From Pseudomonas fluorescens (lineage in GTDB: Bacteria; Pseudomonadota; Gammaproteobacteria; Pseudomonadales; Pseudomonadaceae): a stretch of DNA of 64,000 bases. Under the pieces are notes generated by a model. The model was not told the origin of the DNA. It worked only from the letters and a program-made list of their open reading frames with translations, and made no database searches. The stretch spans positions 17,335-81,334 of the forward strand of contig NZ_LACC01000027.1 in NCBI RefSeq assembly GCF_000967965.1, read 5' to 3'. Every line of letters starts with the position of its first letter. Within the stretch, counting starts at the first letter, position 1. Shown piece after piece: positions 9,006-17,776 of this stretch. A program made the position numbers and the translations under genes.

Positions 9006-9704
9006 TTACTCCTCGCGCAGGGTCTGGATCATGTAGTTGACGTCCACGTCGGCCGCCAGCTTGTAGTGCTTGGTCAGCGGGTTGTAGGTCAGGCCGATGA
9101 TGTCCTTGACGGTCAGGCCAGCCATGCGGCTCCAGGCGCCGAGTTCGGAAGGGCGGATGAATTTCTTGAAGTCGTGGGTGCCGCGCGGCAGCAGCTTCAT
9201 GATGTATTCGGCGCCGACGATGGCGAACAGGTACGCCTTCGGGTTGCGGTTGATGGTCGAGAAGAACACCTGGCCGCCGGGCTTGACCATGCGGAAGCAG
9301 GCACGGATGACCGACGAAGGGTCCGGCACGTGCTCAAGCATTTCCAGGCAGGTGACCACGTCGAACTGCTCGGGCATTTCCTCGGCCAGGGCTTCGGCGG
9401 TGATCTGCCGGTACTCGACGCTCACGCCCGACTCCAGCTGATGCAACTGGGCAACCGCCAACGGCGCTTCGCCCATGTCGATACCCATCACGGTCGCACC
9501 GCGTTGGGCCATGGCTTCGCTGAGGATGCCGCCGCCGCAACCGACGTCGAGGACTTTCTTGCCGGCCAGATTGACCCGCTCGTCAATCCAGTTGACCCGC
9601 AGCGGGTTGATGTCGTGCAGCGGTTTGAATTCGCTTTCACGGTCCCACCAGCGATGGGCCAGGGCCTCGAATTTGGCGATTTCGGCGTAGTCGACGTTGC
9701 TCAT
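9006..9704 (-). CDS. ubiG: Ubiquinone biosynthesis O-methyltransferase UbiG
   Basis: 232 residues, the usual length. The SAM-binding motif I VLDVGCGGGILSEAMA and the following VMGIDMGE and VTCLEMLEHVPDP motifs are those of UbiG, which does both O-methylations in ubiquinone biosynthesis (on 2-polyprenyl-6-hydroxyphenol and demethylubiquinol). It starts with MSNVDYAEIAKFEALAHRWW, the conserved UbiG beginning. It is the first gene of the minus-strand run ubiG-mupP-yciK. Confidence 0.95.
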   Translation of the reverse strand: MSNVDYAEIAKFEALAHRWWDRESEFKPLHDINPLRVNWIDERVNLAGKKVLDVGCGGGILSEAMAQRGATVMGIDMGEAPLAVAQLHQLESGVSVEYRQITAEALAEEMPEQFDVVTCLEMLEHVPDPSSVIRACFRMVKPGGQVFFSTINRNPKAYLFAIVGAEYIMKLLPRGTHDFKKFIRPSELGAWSRMAGLTVKDIIGLTYNPLTKHYKLAADVDVNYMIQTLREE

Positions 9705-9762
9705 GGTTTAAGTCCTCTAAAACTTGAAAAATCCTGTTGCCCCGGATTGTGCTCCAGGGTGC

Positions 9763-11097
9763 TTACGATTCGGTGCGGCCGCTGATGCGCTGGCCCCAGG
9801 CCTTCGCGACAGTGACAAGCTGTTGTTCATCCAGGCGTGTCAGGCGACGGTCGTCGAGCAACTGCTTGCCGGCAACCCAAAGGTGTTTCACGCAGTCCCG
9901 GCCGGTGGCGTATATAAGCTGCGAAACCGGGTCGTAGACCGGCTGCTGGGCCAGGCCGGAGAGATCGAAAGCCACCATGTCCGCGGCCTTGCCGATTTCC
10001 AGCGAGCCGGTTTCGGCCTCGATACCCAGTGCCCGGGCACCGTTGAGGGTGGCCATGCGCAAGGCGCGATGGGCATCCAGCGCGGTGGCCGAGCCGGCAA
10101 CAGCCTTGGCCAGCAGAGCCGCGGTGCGGGTTTCGCCGAGCAGGTCCAGGTCATTGTTGCTGGCCGCGCCATCGGTGCCGACCGCGACATTGACCCCGGC
10201 CTCCCACAAACGCTCGACCGGGCAGAACCCGCTGGCCAGCTTCAGGTTCGACTCCGGGCAATGAATCACATTGCTGTTGCTTTCTACCAGCAGCGCCAGG
10301 TCTTCTTCGCTGATCTGGGTCATGTGAACCGCCTGGAAGCGCGGCCCCAGCAAGCCCAGGCGCGCCAGCCGGGCCAGCGGTCGTTCACCGCGCTGCTCGA
10401 CCGATTGCTGCACTTCAAACGCCGTTTCATGCACGTGCATGTGGATCGAGGCGTCCAGTTCCTCGGCGATCACCCGGATTTTTTCCAGGTTTTCGTCACC
10501 TACGGTGTAGGGCGCATGGGGGCCGAAGGTGATTTTGATGCGCTCGTGGTGCTTGAGATCGCCAAACAGTTCAACGCCCTGACGAATGGCTTCGTCCGCC
10601 GTAGCGGCGCCCGGAATGGGGAAGTCGAGGATCGGAATCGCGATCTGCGCACGAATGCCGCTGTTGTGCACGCGCTCGCTGGCAACCTTCGGGAAGAAGT
10701 ACATGTCAGAGAAACAGGTGATGCCGCCTTTGATTTGCTCGGCGATGGCCAGATCCGTGCCGTCGCGCACGAAGTCCTCGTCGACCCACTTGGCTTCGGC
10801 GGGCCAGATGTGGTTTTCCAGCCAGGTCATCAATGGCAGGTCATCGGCCAGGCCACGGAACAGCGTCATCGCCGCGTGCCCGTGGGCATTGATCAGGCCG
10901 GGGCTGAGCAACATGTCGGGCAATTCGCGGGTTTCGGTTGCGTTAAGCTTCAGCGCGGCGGAACGTGGGCCGATAAACACGATGCGTCCATCACGGATGC
11001 CCACGCCATGTTCCTTGAGCACAACACCAGCAGGTTCGACGGGTACCAGCCAGGTCGGCAGCAATAACAGGTCGAGCGCAGCGGCAGTGTTCGGCAT
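9763..11097 (-). CDS. mtaD: 5-methylthioadenosine/S-adenosylhomocysteine deaminase (TRZ/ATZ family)
   Basis: 444 residues from the ATG at 11097 (MPNTAAALDLLLLPTW). An amidohydrolase: the metal-binding HGH pair is seen as INAHGHAAMTL, followed by HMHVHET, and the late VGTDGAASNNDLD motif is typical of the ATZ/TRZ/MTA-deaminase group. It lies divergent to mtnA, the same arrangement as the P. aeruginosa MTA deaminase, so it probably converts methylthioadenosine to methylthioinosine as the first step of methionine salvage in pseudomonads. The open frame upstream of 11097 is the antisense of mtnA and is not used. Confidence 0.9.
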   Translation of the reverse strand: MPNTAAALDLLLLPTWLVPVEPAGVVLKEHGVGIRDGRIVFIGPRSAALKLNATETRELPDMLLSPGLINAHGHAAMTLFRGLADDLPLMTWLENHIWPAEAKWVDEDFVRDGTDLAIAEQIKGGITCFSDMYFFPKVASERVHNSGIRAQIAIPILDFPIPGAATADEAIRQGVELFGDLKHHERIKITFGPHAPYTVGDENLEKIRVIAEELDASIHMHVHETAFEVQQSVEQRGERPLARLARLGLLGPRFQAVHMTQISEEDLALLVESNSNVIHCPESNLKLASGFCPVERLWEAGVNVAVGTDGAASNNDLDLLGETRTAALLAKAVAGSATALDAHRALRMATLNGARALGIEAETGSLEIGKAADMVAFDLSGLAQQPVYDPVSQLIYATGRDCVKHLWVAGKQLLDDRRLTRLDEQQLVTVAKAWGQRISGRTES

Positions 11098-11166
11098 CGA
11101 GGGTCGGTTCCAGTGCTTTTGTATAGGATGGCGAAGTATACCCGAGCGTCTTCGCGGGGGGATCGC

Positions 11167-11172
11167 TATAAT
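11167..11172 (+). promoter_or_regulatory. Putative -10 box of the mtnA promoter
   Basis: A perfect TATAAT 34 bases before the mtnA ATG. The -35 region at the usual spacing is poor. On the other strand TATACT (11140-11135) could serve the divergent deaminase gene. Inference only. Confidence 0.4.
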
Positions 11173-11205
11173 CGGCGGCTTTTGTTCATGAGTGCGGGGT
11201 GAGGG

Positions 11206-12282
11206 ATGCGCGATCGACTGTTGGCTGCGGAAAAGGTGAAGGCCATCGATTGGCGTGATGGCGCTCTCCATCTGCTGGATCAGCGCATTTTGCCGTTCGA
11301 GGAAACCTGGATCGCCTACACCAGCGCTGCTGGCGTGGCCGAGGCCATTCGCTCGATGGTGGTGCGCGGTGCTCCGGCGATTGGTATCAGTGCGGCTTAT
11401 GGCATCGTACTGGCTGCCCGTGCCCGTATTGCCGAAGGTGGTGACTGGTACGCGGCGCTGGAAGAGGATTTCATGCTGTTGGCCGATTCTCGTCCTACCG
11501 CGGTCAACCTGTTCTGGGCGCTGGGTCGCATGCACGACCGGCTTGATCGCCTGAAAGACAATGCCGATCCGCTGGCGGTGCTGGAGGCCGAGGCTATCGC
11601 CATTCATGAAAGTGATCGCGAAGCCAACCTGACCATGGCCCAGCTGGGTGTGGACCTGATCCGCAAGCATCAGGGCAACGCCCAGGCGATCCTGACCCAC
11701 TGCAACACCGGCGCGCTGGCCACGGGCGGCTTTGGCACGGCGTTGGGGGTGATTCGTGCAGCATTCATCGAGGGTATGGTCGAGCAGGTCTATGTCGACG
11801 AAACCCGCCCATGGCTACAGGGCTCGCGGCTGACCGCGTGGGAACTGGCCAATGAAGGCATTCCAGTAACCCTCAATGTCGATTCTGCCGCGGCGCATAT
11901 CATGAAGACCAAAGGCCCTACCTGGGTCATCGTCGGCGCTGACCGGATTACCGCCAACGGCGACGTGGCGAACAAGATCGGCACCTACCAACTGGCGGTC
12001 AACGCCATGCACCATGGCGTGCGCTTCATGGTGGTGGCGCCGAGTTCGACCATCGACATGAATCTGGCAAGTGGCGATGAGATCCCGATTGAAGAGCGTG
12101 ATGGTCGCGAGTTGCTGGAGGTCGGCGGCAAGCGCGTCGGGGCTGATGTTCATGCCTTTAACCCGGTGTTCGACGTGACGCCGGCGGATCTGATCGATGC
12201 GATCGTCACCGAAAAAGGCATTGTAGAACGCCCGGATACGGCGAAAATGGCGCAGTTGATGTGCCGTAAACGTCTGCATTGA
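11206..12282 (+). CDS. mtnA: Methylthioribose-1-phosphate isomerase MtnA
   Basis: 358 residues, the usual length. The eIF2B-like family motifs are clear: RGAPAIGISAAYG near residue 57, LTHCNTGALATGGFGTALG with the catalytic Cys, VYVDETRPWLQGSRLT, and VGADRITANGDVANKIGTY. It isomerises 5-methylthioribose-1-P to methylthioribulose-1-P in methionine salvage, which fits the divergent MTA deaminase. The start ATG at 11206 follows GGGGTGAGGG. Confidence 0.96.
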   Translation: MRDRLLAAEKVKAIDWRDGALHLLDQRILPFEETWIAYTSAAGVAEAIRSMVVRGAPAIGISAAYGIVLAARARIAEGGDWYAALEEDFMLLADSRPTAVNLFWALGRMHDRLDRLKDNADPLAVLEAEAIAIHESDREANLTMAQLGVDLIRKHQGNAQAILTHCNTGALATGGFGTALGVIRAAFIEGMVEQVYVDETRPWLQGSRLTAWELANEGIPVTLNVDSAAAHIMKTKGPTWVIVGADRITANGDVANKIGTYQLAVNAMHHGVRFMVVAPSSTIDMNLASGDEIPIEERDGRELLEVGGKRVGADVHAFNPVFDVTPADLIDAIVTEKGIVERPDTAKMAQLMCRKRLH

Positions 12283-12308
12283 TAATCTTTGGTGTCTGGT
12301 AAGCCGCC

Positions 12309-12386
12309 ATCGCGAGCAAGCTCGCTCCCACAGGTTTTGTGACCGCCGCAGGACACTGTGGGAGCGGGCTTGCCCGCGAAGAGGCC
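12309..12386. repeat. REP pair, GTGGGAGC class
   Basis: An inverted pair: ATCGCGAGCAAGCTCGCTCC then TGTGGGAGCGGGCTTGCCCG. It lies between the mtnA stop and the gyrA leader. Confidence 0.88.
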
Positions 12387-12698
12387 CTTAAAGCCAACAA
12401 ATCAGCCCGAATCAGCCACAAATTCTCCATTCAACACAGCTCTAAGCCTCTCTCGTCCCCTTCAAGCCTGTCACCGGTCAACTAACTACTCTCCATGCGC
12501 ATCTGGGGGATAGGTGCGTGGCGGCTCTTGTGATAACATCCGGCGGTTTCCAGGGTTGCCCCAAGTGGCGACCCGTACTGCACAGATCCATGGCATAACT
12601 CGTTGATTTGTTGTAAGCCAATGCATGGCACTGAGCCTGCAGCGGCGAGCTTCGTTGGTCCTGACGAAGTTTCACCAGAAAAAGGAATCAGGCTTCTC
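12387..12698 (+). promoter_or_regulatory. gyrA promoter and structured leader (candidate gyrA-motif RNA)
   Basis: 312 bases without a gene upstream of gyrA. Two stem-loops are visible: GGGTTGCC/GGCGACCC at 12553-12574 (8 pairs with one G-U, 6-base loop) and CTTCGT/ACGAAG at 12650-12669 (6 pairs). A conserved RNA called the gyrA motif has been described from comparative genomics in the 5' UTR of Pseudomonas gyrA; this leader is in the right place to be it, but I have not compared it with the model. Confidence 0.5.
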
Positions 12699-15353
12699 AT
12701 GGGCGAACTGGCCAAAGAAATCCTCCCGGTCAATATCGAAGACGAGCTGAAGCAGTCCTACCTCGACTACGCGATGAGCGTAATTGTCGGGCGGGCACTG
12801 CCGGATGCGCGCGATGGCTTGAAGCCCGTGCACCGGCGCGTGCTGTTCGCGATGAGCGAGCTGGGCAACGACTTCAACAAGCCGTACAAGAAATCTGCCC
12901 GTGTTGTCGGTGACGTGATCGGTAAGTATCACCCGCACGGTGATACCGCGGTGTACGACACCATCGTTCGGATGGCGCAGCCATTCTCCCTGCGCTACCT
13001 GCTGGTAGACGGCCAGGGCAACTTCGGTTCGGTGGACGGCGACAACGCTGCGGCCATGCGATACACCGAAGTGCGCATGACCAAGCTGGCGCACGAGCTG
13101 TTGGCTGACCTGCATAAAGAAACCGTGGACTGGGTGCCGAACTACGACGGCACCGAAATGATCCCGGCGGTCATGCCGACCCGTATTCCCAACCTGCTGG
13201 TCAACGGCTCCAGCGGTATCGCCGTGGGCATGGCGACCAACATTCCGCCGCACAACCTCGGTGAAGTCATCGACGGTTGCCTGGCGCTCATCGACAATCC
13301 AGAGCTGACTGTCGACGAGCTGATGCAATACATCCCCGGTCCGGACTTCCCGACCGCCGCGATCATCAACGGTCGCGCCGGCATCATCGAAGCCTACCGC
13401 ACCGGTCGCGGTCGCATTTACATGCGCGCCCGCTCGATGATCGAAGACATCGACAAGGTCGGTGGCCGCCAGCAGATCGTCATCACCGAACTCCCTTACC
13501 AGTTGAACAAGGCGCGTCTGATCGAGAAGATCGCCGAACTGGTAAAAGAGAAGAAGCTCGAAGGCATCACCGAACTGCGCGACGAGTCCGACAAGGACGG
13601 TATGCGCGTCGTGATCGAATTGCGTCGCGGCGAAGTGCCTGAGGTCATCCTCAACAACCTCTACGCCCAGACCCAGCTGCAAGCGGTGTTCGGTATCAAT
13701 ATCGTTGCGCTGATCGACGGCCGTCCACGGATCCTGAACCTCAAGGACCTGCTGGAAGCCTTCGTTCGTCACCGTCGCGAAGTCGTTACCCGCCGTACCG
13801 TGTTCGAGCTGCGTAAAGCCCGCGAACGTGGTCACATTCTGGAAGGTCAAGCGGTTGCCCTGTCGAACATCGACCCGGTCATCGCCCTTATCAAGGCCTC
13901 GCCAACGCCGTCGGAAGCCAAGGAAGCGCTGATCAGTACTGCCTGGGAATCCTCTGCCGTGGTGGCCATGGTCGAACGTGCCGGTGCCGACTCTTGCCGT
14001 CCAGAAACCCTGGACCCGCAATACGGCCTACGCGACGGCAAATACTTCCTGTCGCCAGAACAGGCGCAAGCCATTCTGGAACTGCGTCTGCACCGTCTGA
14101 CCGGTCTGGAACACGAAAAACTGCTGGCCGAGTATCAAGAGATCCTCAACCAGATCGGCGAACTGATCCGCATCCTCAGCAGCGCCACGCGTCTGATGGA
14201 AGTGATCCGCGAAGAGCTGGAAGTGATCCGCGCCGAGTACGGCGATGTGCGTCGCACCGAGATCCTCGATGCCCGTCTCGACTTGACCCTGGGTGACATG
14301 ATCCCGGAAGAAGAGCGCGTCGTGACCATCTCCCACGGTGGCTACGCCAAGACCCAGCCATTGGCTGCGTATCAGGCTCAGCGTCGTGGCGGTAAAGGCA
14401 AGTCGGCGACCGGCGTCAAGGATGAGGACTACATTGCTCACCTGCTGGTTGCCAACAGCCACACCACGCTGCTGCTGTTCTCCAGCAAGGGCAAAGTGTA
14501 CTGGCTGAAAACCTACGAAATTCCGGAAGCGTCCCGCGCTGCCCGTGGTCGTCCGCTGGTCAACCTGCTGCCGCTGGACAGTGATGAATACATCACCACC
14601 ATGCTGCCGGTCGAGGAATACACCGAAGGTCACTTCATCTTCATGGCGACTGCTAAAGGCACCGTGAAGAAGACCCCGCTGGAATCCTTCAGTCGTCAAC
14701 GCAGCGTCGGTCTGATCGCGCTGGAGCTGGACGAAGGTGACGTACTGATCTCTGCCGCCATTACCGATGGCGAGCGCGAAGTCATGCTGTTCTCCGACGG
14801 CGGCAAGGTTACCCGTTTCAAGGAAACCGACGTTCGCGCCATGGGCCGTACCGCTCGCGGTGTCCGCGGCATGCGTCTGCCGGAAGGTCAGAAGCTGATT
14901 TCCATGCTGATCCCGGAAGAAGGCAGCCAGATCCTCACCGCTTCGGCGCGTGGCTACGGCAAGCGCACGGCGATCACCGAGTTCCCTGAGTACAAGCGTG
15001 GCGGCCAGGGCGTTATCGCCATGGTCAGCAACGAGCGTAACGGCCGTCTGGTCGGTGCAGTCCAGGTACTCGATGGCGAGGAAATCATGCTGATTTCCGA
15101 CCAGGGCACCCTGGTGCGTACCCGTGTCGACGAAGTGTCCAGCCTGGGTCGTAACACTCAGGGCGTGACCCTGATCAAGCTGGCCAACGACGAAACACTG
15201 GTCGGGCTGGAGCGGGTTCAGGAGCCGTCGGAAGTCGAGGGTGAAGAGCTGGAAGGTGAAGAGGGTGAAGGGTTTGTCGGGGAAGTCGTGATCGACGACG
15301 TTGCCGAAGACCAACAACTCGACGCCGCCGCTGACGAAGAACCACAGGAATAA
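12699..15353 (+). CDS. gyrA: DNA gyrase subunit A
   Basis: 884 residues from the ATG at 12699 (MGELAKEILPVNIEDELK), behind AAAAAGGA. The catalytic tyrosine is in AAMRYTE near residue 122; the GyrA box QRRGGKGK is near residue 560 and the C-terminal beta-pinwheel repeats follow to about 850, then an acidic tail. The quinolone-determining region reads HPHGDTAVYDTIVRM; Thr at position 83 is the normal pseudomonad residue and Asp87 is intact, so no resistance mutation is evident. GyrA pairs with GyrB to introduce negative supercoils; an open frame upstream of 12699 is not needed. Confidence 0.98.
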   Translation: MGELAKEILPVNIEDELKQSYLDYAMSVIVGRALPDARDGLKPVHRRVLFAMSELGNDFNKPYKKSARVVGDVIGKYHPHGDTAVYDTIVRMAQPFSLRYLLVDGQGNFGSVDGDNAAAMRYTEVRMTKLAHELLADLHKETVDWVPNYDGTEMIPAVMPTRIPNLLVNGSSGIAVGMATNIPPHNLGEVIDGCLALIDNPELTVDELMQYIPGPDFPTAAIINGRAGIIEAYRTGRGRIYMRARSMIEDIDKVGGRQQIVITELPYQLNKARLIEKIAELVKEKKLEGITELRDESDKDGMRVVIELRRGEVPEVILNNLYAQTQLQAVFGINIVALIDGRPRILNLKDLLEAFVRHRREVVTRRTVFELRKARERGHILEGQAVALSNIDPVIALIKASPTPSEAKEALISTAWESSAVVAMVERAGADSCRPETLDPQYGLRDGKYFLSPEQAQAILELRLHRLTGLEHEKLLAEYQEILNQIGELIRILSSATRLMEVIREELEVIRAEYGDVRRTEILDARLDLTLGDMIPEEERVVTISHGGYAKTQPLAAYQAQRRGGKGKSATGVKDEDYIAHLLVANSHTTLLLFSSKGKVYWLKTYEIPEASRAARGRPLVNLLPLDSDEYITTMLPVEEYTEGHFIFMATAKGTVKKTPLESFSRQRSVGLIALELDEGDVLISAAITDGEREVMLFSDGGKVTRFKETDVRAMGRTARGVRGMRLPEGQKLISMLIPEEGSQILTASARGYGKRTAITEFPEYKRGGQGVIAMVSNERNGRLVGAVQVLDGEEIMLISDQGTLVRTRVDEVSSLGRNTQGVTLIKLANDETLVGLERVQEPSEVEGEELEGEEGEGFVGEVVIDDVAEDQQLDAAADEEPQE

Positions 15354-15363
15354 GCGGGTAAGC

Positions 15364-15389
15364 AGGGGGCGGATGAAAATTCGCCCCCT
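15364..15389 (+). terminator. Intrinsic terminator after gyrA
   Basis: The stem GGGGGCG/CGCCCCC with a short A-rich loop, followed by TTGTTGTTTGT, ten bases after the gyrA stop. Confidence 0.8.
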
Positions 15390-15423
15390 TGTTGTTTGTC
15401 CCTTTGAATAATTATGTCCCTTC

Positions 15424-15523
15424 TGTAGGAGCGAGCTCGCTCGCGATGGACGTTAACGATAACGCGGGAAGCCTGGCATCCCGCGGCGTCCTCAGGTTTT
15501 TCGCGAGCAAGCTCGCTCCTACA
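15424..15523. repeat. REP pair, GTAGGAGC class
   Basis: TGTAGGAGCGAGCTCGCTCG and the inverted CGAGCAAGCTCGCTCCTACA enclose about 50 bases with a further internal palindrome. It lies between the gyrA terminator and serC. Confidence 0.88.
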
Positions 15524-15583
15524 GGGTGTCGATTGATGTTGCGATTTATTGCGTGATACCACCAAATCAGAGCGAGATTGGAT

Positions 15584-16669
15584 GTGAGCAAGAGAGCCTA
15601 TAACTTCTGTGCCGGTCCTGCGGCGCTTCCCGAAGCTGTCCTGCAGCGCGCCCAGGGTGAACTCCTCGACTGGCACGGCAAGGGTCTGTCGGTCATGGAA
15701 ATGAGCCATCGCAGTGATGAGTTCGTGTCCATCGCCACCAAGGCCGAGCAGGATCTGCGTGATCTGCTGAATATCCCCTCGAACTATAAAGTGCTGTTTC
15801 TGCAAGGTGGCGCCAGCCAGCAATTCGCTCAGATTCCTCTGAACCTGTTGCCGGAAAACGGCTCGGCCGACTATATCGATACCGGTATCTGGTCGCAGAA
15901 AGCCATCGAAGAAGCTTCGCGCTACGGCCATGTCAATGTTGCCGGCACCGCCAAGCCTTACGACTATTTCGCCATTCCCGGCCAGAACGAATGGAAGTTG
16001 TCGAAAGACGCGGCCTACGTTCACTACGCGCCGAACGAAACCATCGGCGGCCTGGAATTCCAATGGATTCCCGAGACCGGTGATATCCCGCTGGTCGCCG
16101 ACATGTCCTCGGACATCCTGTCGCGCCCGGTGGATGTTTCGCGCTTCGGCATGATCTACGCCGGCGCCCAGAAAAACATCGGCCCGAGTGGTATCGTGGT
16201 CAACATCGTTCGCGAAGACCTGCTGGGTCATGCGCGCTCCATTTGCCCGACCATGCTCAACTACAAGGTCGCGGCCGATAACGGTTCGATGTACAACACC
16301 CCGCCGACCCTGGCCTGGTACTTGTCCGGCCTGGTATTCGAGTGGCTCAAAGAGCAGGGCGGCGTCGAGGCCATCGGCAAGCTCAACGAAGTCAAGCAGC
16401 GCACGCTGTATGGCTTCATCGATGCCAGCGGCCTGTACAGCAACCCGATCAACAAGTCGGACCGCTCGTGGATGAACGTGCCGTTCCGCCTGGCTGATGA
16501 TCGTCTGGACAAGCCGTTCCTGGCCGGTGCCGACGAGCGTGGCCTGTTGAACCTCAAGGGGCACCGTTCCGTGGGTGGCATGCGCGCCTCCATCTATAAC
16601 GCCGTCGACATCAACGCCGTCAATGCGCTGGTTTCGTACATGGCAGAGTTCGAGAAGGAACACGGCTAA
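15584..16669 (+). CDS. serC: Phosphoserine aminotransferase SerC
   Basis: 361 residues from the GTG at 15584 (protein start MSKRAYNFCAGPAALP), the usual SerC start and length. A PLP enzyme of fold type I with the Schiff-base lysine in YAGAQKNIGPSG near residue 197, plus the SGGTGG-like phosphate-binding QGGASQQFAQ and the C-terminal GHRSVGGMRASIYNA. It transaminates 3-phosphohydroxypyruvate (serine) and also serves pyridoxal phosphate synthesis. The TTG two codons earlier is an alternative start. The stop TAA overlaps the ATG of pheA by one base. Confidence 0.96.
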   Translation: MSKRAYNFCAGPAALPEAVLQRAQGELLDWHGKGLSVMEMSHRSDEFVSIATKAEQDLRDLLNIPSNYKVLFLQGGASQQFAQIPLNLLPENGSADYIDTGIWSQKAIEEASRYGHVNVAGTAKPYDYFAIPGQNEWKLSKDAAYVHYAPNETIGGLEFQWIPETGDIPLVADMSSDILSRPVDVSRFGMIYAGAQKNIGPSGIVVNIVREDLLGHARSICPTMLNYKVAADNGSMYNTPPTLAWYLSGLVFEWLKEQGGVEAIGKLNEVKQRTLYGFIDASGLYSNPINKSDRSWMNVPFRLADDRLDKPFLAGADERGLLNLKGHRSVGGMRASIYNAVDINAVNALVSYMAEFEKEHG

Positions 16670-17763
16670 TGTCTGAGCAAGAACTCAAGGCACTGCGCCT
16701 GCGCATTGATGCCCTGGACGAAAAGGTCCTGGAACTGATCAGTGAGCGTGCGCGCTGCGCCCAGGAAGTCGCGCGAGTAAAGATGGCCTCGCTGGCCGAA
16801 GGCGAAGTGCCGGTGTTCTATCGTCCTGAGCGCGAAGCTCAGGTGCTCAAGCGTGTCATGGAGCGCAACCAGGGGCCGCTGGGCAACGAAGAGATGGCGC
16901 GGTTGTTCCGCGAAATCATGTCGTCGTGCCTGGCGCTCGAGCAGCCGCTGAAAGTGGCTTACCTCGGCCCTGAAGGTACGTTCACCCAGGCGGCGGCCAT
17001 GAAGCACTTCGGCCACGCGGTGATCAGCAAGCCGATGGCGGCGATCGACGAAGTGTTCCGTGAAGTGGCGGCGGGGGCGGTGAATTTTGGCGTGGTGCCG
17101 GTGGAGAACTCTACCGAAGGCGCGGTCAACCACACCCTCGACAGCTTCCTTGAACACGACATGGTGATCTGCGGCGAAGTCGAGCTGCGTATCCACCATC
17201 ACCTGTTGGTCGGTGAAAACACCAAGACCGACAGCATCAGCCGCATCTACTCCCACGCCCAGTCCCTGGCCCAGTGCCGCAAGTGGCTGGACGCCCATTA
17301 CCCGAATGTCGAGCGCGTGGCGGTGTCCAGCAACGCCGAAGCGGCCAAGCGGGTCAAGGGTGAGTGGAACTCGGCGGCGATTGCCGGCGACATGGCGGCC
17401 GGCCTGTACGGCTTGACACGTCTGGCCGAAAAAATCGAGGACCGCCCGGATAACTCCACGCGTTTCCTCATGATCGGCAACCAGGAAGTGCCGCCGACCG
17501 GCGACGACAAGACCTCGATCATCGTTTCGATGAGCAACAAGCCGGGTGCGCTTCACGAGTTGCTGGTGCCGTTCCACGACAATGGCATCGACCTGACGCG
17601 AATCGAGACTCGTCCGTCGCGCAGCGGTAAATGGACCTACGTGTTCTTCATCGACTTCGTCGGCCACCACCGCGACCCGCTGGTCAAGGGTGTGCTGGAA
17701 AAGATCAGTCAGGAAGCAGTGGCACTCAAGGTGCTGGGTTCCTACCCGAAAGCAGTTCTCTAA
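16669..17763 (+). CDS. pheA: Bifunctional chorismate mutase/prephenate dehydratase (P-protein)
   Basis: 364 residues with the usual three parts: an AroQ-type chorismate mutase helix bundle (about 1-90; LRLRIDALDEKVLELISERARCA), prephenate dehydratase (about 95-275; LGPEGTFTQAA, PVENSTEGAVNHTLD, NSTRFLMIG) and a C-terminal ACT domain (about 285-360; KPGALHELLVPF and IETRPSRSGKW, the phenylalanine-binding segments). It converts chorismate to phenylpyruvate and should be feedback-inhibited by phenylalanine. It is translationally coupled to serC (TAATG) and 13 bases from hisC. Confidence 0.97.
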   Translation: MSEQELKALRLRIDALDEKVLELISERARCAQEVARVKMASLAEGEVPVFYRPEREAQVLKRVMERNQGPLGNEEMARLFREIMSSCLALEQPLKVAYLGPEGTFTQAAAMKHFGHAVISKPMAAIDEVFREVAAGAVNFGVVPVENSTEGAVNHTLDSFLEHDMVICGEVELRIHHHLLVGENTKTDSISRIYSHAQSLAQCRKWLDAHYPNVERVAVSSNAEAAKRVKGEWNSAAIAGDMAAGLYGLTRLAEKIEDRPDNSTRFLMIGNQEVPPTGDDKTSIIVSMSNKPGALHELLVPFHDNGIDLTRIETRPSRSGKWTYVFFIDFVGHHRDPLVKGVLEKISQEAVALKVLGSYPKAVL

Positions 17764-17776
17764 GGGGCGGTAGCAA

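Noticed and set aside
12940..12970. Thr83 in GyrA as a quinolone-resistance change
   Set aside because: Thr is the normal residue at this position in pseudomonads, and Asp87 is unchanged.
12672..15317. Long minus-strand frames opposite gyrA
   Set aside because: Composition typical of antisense of GC-rich coding DNA; gyrA is intact.
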